Of a stretch of DNA of 64,000 nt, positions 60,656 through 64,000 are shown piece after piece (the stretch's first letter is position 1; each line of letters begins with the position of its first letter). The notes under the pieces are model-generated. The model was not told the origin of the DNA, searched no databases, and saw only the letters and a list, made by a program, of their open reading frames with translations. Source of the DNA: Streptomyces sp. NBC_01549 (GTDB taxonomy: Bacteria > Actinomycetota > Actinomycetes > Streptomycetales > Streptomycetaceae); the NCBI RefSeq assembly GCF_026339955.1, contig NZ_JAPEPW010000001.1:2108001-2172000 (forward strand), given 5' to 3'. Position numbers and translations under genes: made by a program.

Positions 60656-61711
60656 CTAGAGCTCTACGCCCACCGTCACCGGCTCATTGACCAGGGTGAT
60701 CCCGAAGGCGTCGCGGACACCTGCGACGACCTCGCGGGCCAGCGCGAGGAGGTCCTCGGTGGTGGCCCGGCCCCGGTTGGTGAGGGCCAGTGTGTGCTTG
60801 GTGGAGATACGGGCGGGTCCGGAGCCGTACCCCTTGGTGAAGCCGGACTTGTCGATCAGCCAGGCCGCGGAGGTCTTGGTGCGGCCCTCGCCCGCCGGGT
60901 ACGCGGGGGGTACGACCTCGGTGCCGAGCCGCTCCGTCACGCGCGCGTGGAACGCGGCGAACTCCTCGTCCGTGAGGATCGGGTTGGTGAAGAACGACCC
61001 GGCCGACCAGGTGTCGTGGTCCTCGGGGTCGAGCACCATGCCCTTGCCGGAGCGCAGCTTCAGGACGGTCTCGCGAGCGGTGGCGAGCGGCACCCGGTCG
61101 CCCGGTTCGACCCCGAGGGAGCGCGCCGTCTCGGCGTACCTGATCGGCGCCGACAGCCCGTCCGCGTCCTCCAGTTCGAACCGGACACGCAGCACGACGT
61201 ACCGCTCGGGGTCGGCCTTGAAGCGGCTGTGGCGGTACGAGAAGGCGCAGTCGGCGTTGGTCAGGGTGACCGTCTCGCACGTCTTACGGTCGTACGCGAT
61301 CACTTCGGTGATGGTGGACGACACTTCCTGGCCGTACGCGCCCACGTTCTGGATCGGGGTCGCGCCGACGGAACCGGGGATCCCCGCGAGGCACTCGAGG
61401 CCGGCGAGCCCGGACTCGACGGTGCGGGCGACCGCGTCGGTCCACACCTCGCCCGCCGCCAGCTCCAGCCTCGTACCGTCGAGGGAGAAGCCGGTGGTCG
61501 CGATGCGCAGGGCTGTTCCGGTGAAGCCCTTGTCGCCGATGACCAGGTTCGATCCGCCGCCGATGAGCAGCAGCGGCGTACCGGTGTCGTCGGCCTCTCG
61601 GACGGCGGCGATCACCTCGGCGTCGGTCGTGGCGGTGATCAGCCGGGTCGCGGGTCCCCCCAGCCGGAAGGTGGTCAGCGGGGCGAGTGGGGCGTCGTGG
61701 AGTTCCTGCAC
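60656..61711 (-). CDS. murB: UDP-N-acetylenolpyruvoylglucosamine reductase
   Basis: 351 residues, FAD-dependent. Reduces enolpyruvyl-UDP-GlcNAc with NADPH to UDP-MurNAc. The FAD loop LLIGGGSNLVIGDKGF, GIPGSVGATPIQNVGAYGQEV, the catalytic serine in SAGSFFTNP and the glutamate near the C-terminus (LVNEPVTVG) are present; YRHSRFK contains the Tyr-Arg of type I enzymes. Convergent with the NmrA-like gene. Confidence 0.96.
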   Translation of the reverse strand: MQELHDAPLAPLTTFRLGGPATRLITATTDAEVIAAVREADDTGTPLLLIGGGSNLVIGDKGFTGTALRIATTGFSLDGTRLELAAGEVWTDAVARTVESGLAGLECLAGIPGSVGATPIQNVGAYGQEVSSTITEVIAYDRKTCETVTLTNADCAFSYRHSRFKADPERYVVLRVRFELEDADGLSAPIRYAETARSLGVEPGDRVPLATARETVLKLRSGKGMVLDPEDHDTWSAGSFFTNPILTDEEFAAFHARVTERLGTEVVPPAYPAGEGRTKTSAAWLIDKSGFTKGYGSGPARISTKHTLALTNRGRATTEDLLALAREVVAGVRDAFGITLVNEPVTVGVEL

Positions 61712-61731
61712 GGGCTCAAGAGTACGAGAAG

Positions 61732-61755
61732 GGCCCCGCCGGTCGAGGCGGGGCC
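61732..61755 (-). terminator. Terminator after the MFS gene
   Basis: Perfect 9-bp stem GGCCCCGCC / GGCGGGGCC with a 6-nt loop, followed on the minus strand by CTTCTC. Lies between the MFS stop and murB. Confidence 0.65.
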
Positions 61756-61790
61756 GCTTCTATGGTTCACGAGACGGACCGATCAAGGCT

Positions 61791-61838
61791 CGTCTCAGCG
61801 CGAGACCGTTTCCGTCGTCTCAGCGCGAGGCCGTTTCC
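61791..61838. repeat. Tandem 25-bp duplication at the MFS stop codon
   Basis: Two 23-bp copies starting CGTCTCAGCGCGAG (61791-61813 and 61816-61838), identical but for one base. The right copy contains the MFS stop and its last codons; the left repeats them downstream. Confidence 0.7.
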
Positions 61839-63319
61839 AGGACGGGCGCCTGGTCCTCGTCCTCACCCTGGTCCTGGCCCTGCTCCTGGGCCTGACCCTG
61901 ATCCTGGGGCGACTCGGAGCCGACGACCCGCGTCCGAGCCGCATGCCGCGCCGTCGGGATGAGCAGCGCCGCGACACCTGCCAGGGCGACCATCGCGGAG
62001 CCCACCACCAGCGCGGGCCGCAGGCCGTCCACGAAGGTCTGCGCGGTCCCGTAGCCGCCCTGCGCGGAGAAGATCGAGGACATCACCGCGATGCCGAGCG
62101 CGCCGCCCACCTCACGCAGCGCGTTGTTGGCACCGGAGGCGATGCCCTGCTCCTGCGGGCGGACGCTGGACATGACCAGGTTGGAGGCCGGGGCGAAGTA
62201 CAGGGACATTCCGATGCCGCTGACGATCAGGGCGGGCAGCTGGGCGGCGTACGAGGCGTGGGCGGCGACCACGGAGGCGTAGTACGCGAGCCCGGCGGCC
62301 TGCAGGAAGAGCCCGGCAGCGACCACGGGACGCCCCCCGATGCGGTCGGAGAGGTACCCGGCGATGGGCGCGACAAGCATCGGCATCCCGGTCCAGGGCA
62401 GCATCCGCAGGCCGGCCTGGGTGGGCGAGTAGCCGAGAACACCCTGCATGTACTGGCTGAGCAGGAAGATCGAGCCGAACATTCCGAGGAACATCAGCAG
62501 GCTCGCGGCGTTGATCCCGGCGAAGGTACGGGAGCGGAAGAGCCGCATCGGCAGCATCGGGTTCTTGGCGCGGATCCCGTGGAAGACGAAGCCGGTGAGC
62601 AGCGCGGCGCCCGCGAACAGACCGGTCAGGACGATCGGGCTGGTCCAGCCCTCGGCGGGCCCGCGGACCAGGCCGTAGACGATTCCGAAGAGACCGCCGC
62701 TGACGAGCAGCGTGCCGGTGACGTCGAGCGGGGCGCCGGTGCCGTGGGACTCGGCCAGACGGAGCCGGGCGAGGGGCAGCAGGGCGAGGCCCAGCGGAAC
62801 GTTCAGCCAGAAGATCCAATGCCAGGACACGTGTTCGGTGAGACTGCCGCCGATGAGGGGCCCGGAGGCGACCGCGAGTCCGTTCACGGCTCCCCAGATC
62901 CCGTACGCCATGCCGCGCTTGGCGGCCGGCACCGCTGCCGTCAGCAGGGTGAGCGTGAGCGGCATCATGATCGCCGCGCCCACGCCCTGGACCGCGCGGG
63001 CGGCGATCAGCGAGTCGAGGCCGGGCGCCATGGCGGCGGCCGCGGACGCGCCGGTGAAGACGGAGAGGCCGACGAGGAAGAGCCGACGTCGGCCGAAGCG
63101 GTCACCGAGCGCCGCACCGAACATCAGCAGGACGGCGAAGGTGAGCGTGTAGGCGCTCACGGTCCATTCCAGGTCGTCCAGCGCGCCGCCGAGATCCTTG
63201 CGGATGGAGGGCAGTGCGGTGGTGACGACGAGATTGTCGAGGGCCGCCATGAATCCGGCGACGCTGGTGATGATGAGGGCCCAGGTGGCTCCCCCGCGAC
63301 GTGCGGTCTGCTGTGACAT
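61820..63319 (-). CDS. MFS drug exporter, DHA2 (EmrB/QacA) type
   Basis: 499 residues, 14 predicted membrane helices. Motif A-like GDRFGRRR in loop 2-3, motif C-like region GPLIGGSLTEHVSWHWIFWLNVPLG and the acidic residue in helix 1 (FMAALDNLVVTTALP) fit the 14-TMS proton-driven multidrug exporters. The C-terminal tail is a Gln/Asp/Glu-rich low-complexity stretch. A palindromic operator lies 30 bp upstream and a TetR gene beyond it, so substrate-induced expression is likely. Confidence 0.9.
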   Translation of the reverse strand: MSQQTARRGGATWALIITSVAGFMAALDNLVVTTALPSIRKDLGGALDDLEWTVSAYTLTFAVLLMFGAALGDRFGRRRLFLVGLSVFTGASAAAAMAPGLDSLIAARAVQGVGAAIMMPLTLTLLTAAVPAAKRGMAYGIWGAVNGLAVASGPLIGGSLTEHVSWHWIFWLNVPLGLALLPLARLRLAESHGTGAPLDVTGTLLVSGGLFGIVYGLVRGPAEGWTSPIVLTGLFAGAALLTGFVFHGIRAKNPMLPMRLFRSRTFAGINAASLLMFLGMFGSIFLLSQYMQGVLGYSPTQAGLRMLPWTGMPMLVAPIAGYLSDRIGGRPVVAAGLFLQAAGLAYYASVVAAHASYAAQLPALIVSGIGMSLYFAPASNLVMSSVRPQEQGIASGANNALREVGGALGIAVMSSIFSAQGGYGTAQTFVDGLRPALVVGSAMVALAGVAALLIPTARHAARTRVVGSESPQDQGQAQEQGQDQGEDEDQAPVLETASR

Positions 63320-63348
63320 CGCTCCCCCTAAGGGCGATCATTCTTGCG

Positions 63349-63368
63349 GTTAGTTATTAATGACTAAC
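63349..63368. promoter_or_regulatory. Palindromic operator upstream of the MFS gene
   Basis: GTTAGT-TATTAATG-ACTAAC, a 20-bp inverted repeat of the TTAGT...ACTAA type bound by many TetR proteins, overlapping the likely MFS promoter (AAGAAT about 10 bp downstream on the minus strand). Very AT-rich for this chromosome. Confidence 0.75.
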
Positions 63369-63430
63369 TTTCGCGACCAGAAAAAAGCGCCGACATCCGC
63401 CTCCCCCGCCCGCTTCCTACCCCTACCTAC

Positions 63431-64000
63431 CTACTTCTCCAGCCGGCCCTTGAGCCGCGCCGACGGATACATCCCTTCCCAGACTTTGTGCTCGGGAGGA
63501 AAACCCATGGCCACCAGGCAGTTGATGAGCATGCCGTACGCCATGAAGACCGTCGTGCTGTTCGGGTCGGCGCCGAGCGGCAGGTGAACCGTCTCCCACA
63601 GCCGCATCCAGTCGGCCCGTACGGCTTCGCCGAGCTCGCGATCGCCCGCCTGCTCCGCGGCTGCGGTCGCGACGTACATCTGCATCTGCATCAGCAGTTG
63701 CTCGGGGTGCTCCGCGATCGCCTTGGTGTACGCGTTCGCCATGGAATGCAGGGCGTCTTCACCCTCCAGGCCCTTCGCGGCCTCCCCGAAGGTGCGGATG
63801 GTGTCCTCCATGCAGCGCCGTGCCGCCGCGAGGAAGATCGCCCGCTTGCCGGGGAAGAGCCGGAAGAGATACGGCTGCGAGACGCCGACACGCTTGGCGA
63901 TCGCCTCGGTGGACGTGCCGTAGTAGCCACCCCGGGCGAACTCCGCGATCGCCGCGCGGATGACGCTCTCGCGCCTCTCGTCTGCGCTCATCCTGACCAT
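63431..64000 (-). CDS. TetR family transcriptional regulator (at window edge)
   Basis: Up to 189 residues with the ATG at the last base of the window; an ATG three codons in (63991) is also possible, so the true start may lie beyond the edge. HTH at residues ~8-55 (RRESVIRAAIAEFARGGYYGTSTEAIAKRVGVSQPYLFRLF with FPGKRAIF). It follows the same strand as the MFS gene and is its probable repressor, acting on 63349-63368. Confidence 0.85.
   Translation of the reverse strand: MVRMSADERRESVIRAAIAEFARGGYYGTSTEAIAKRVGVSQPYLFRLFPGKRAIFLAAARRCMEDTIRTFGEAAKGLEGEDALHSMANAYTKAIAEHPEQLLMQMQMYVATAAAEQAGDRELGEAVRADWMRLWETVHLPLGADPNSTTVFMAYGMLINCLVAMGFPPEHKVWEGMYPSARLKGRLEK

Overview
The window is about 64 kb of a very GC-rich actinobacterial chromosome, almost certainly Streptomyces. 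Supporting signs are the high third-position GC, the order rpsL-rpsG-fusA-tuf / rpsJ...rplO / secY-adk-map / infA-rpmJ-rpsM-rpsK-rpoA-rplQ-truA / rplM-rpsI-glmM, the lineage-specific tails on S3, S9, L17, L23 and NusG, GTG and TTG starts with strong ribosome sites, and two copies of a short repeat that I recall as scattered through Streptomyces genomes. No plasmid, phage or IS signature was seen.

Layout. 1-1403 (+): the 3' end of coaA and a DUF389 membrane protein. 1400-3932 (-): glmM, rpsI, rplM. 4406-7047: a membrane-anchored hypothetical protein, a DPM1-type glycosyltransferase and truA. 7139-10433 (-): rplQ, rpoA, rpsK, rpsM, rpmJ, infA. 10816-10958: a 13-bp minisatellite. 10999-13980 (-): map, adk, secY. 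14296-15714 (-): two lower-GC accessory genes (a lipoprotein and an I36-type secreted inhibitor) placed between secY and rplO. 16238-26126 (-): the S10 and spc operons from rplO back to rpsJ. 26705-29170: accessory debris between rpsJ and tuf, comprising a truncated DISARM-type SNF2 helicase, an intact CYP158-like P450 and a GH115-like relic. 29314-33660 (-): tuf, fusA, rpsG, rpsL. 34089-41365 (+): a Crp/Fnr regulator followed by a tightly coupled five-gene cassette. 41454-55731 (-): rpoC, rpoB, rplL, rplJ, two paralogous lipoproteins, rplA, rplK, nusG, secE, then tRNA-Trp. 56158-64000: aspC-type aminotransferase, adenosine-deaminase-like gene, a TetR/NmrA-like divergent pair, murB, and an MFS exporter with its own TetR.

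Most of the window is core transcription and translation machinery and is ordinary in gene content. It includes the ribosomal proteins of the str, S10, spc, alpha, L11 and L10 clusters, RNA polymerase alpha, beta and beta', EF-Tu, EF-G, IF1, NusG and the SecY/SecE translocon.

The most interesting locus is 35097-41365, between rpsL and rpoC. It encodes a class III nucleotide cyclase-like protein, a HEAT-rich STAND-like protein with a degraded P-loop, an SPFH-like protein with a proline-rich tail, a three-helix membrane protein resembling the Pycsar effector PycTM, and a membrane M48 metalloprotease. The cyclase C-terminus and the STAND-like N-terminus carry nearly the same 26-residue glycine-rich motif, the arrangement seen when an effector and its sensor pair through amyloid-like signalling motifs. 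I read this as a candidate elaborated cyclic-nucleotide (Pycsar-related) defence or stress system. The inference rests on motifs and gene order and has not been tested. Other notable signals are an exact 28-nt leader element shared by rpsJ and rpsL, the DISARM remnant, the 13-bp array, and the structured spacer that splits rplN from rpsQ.
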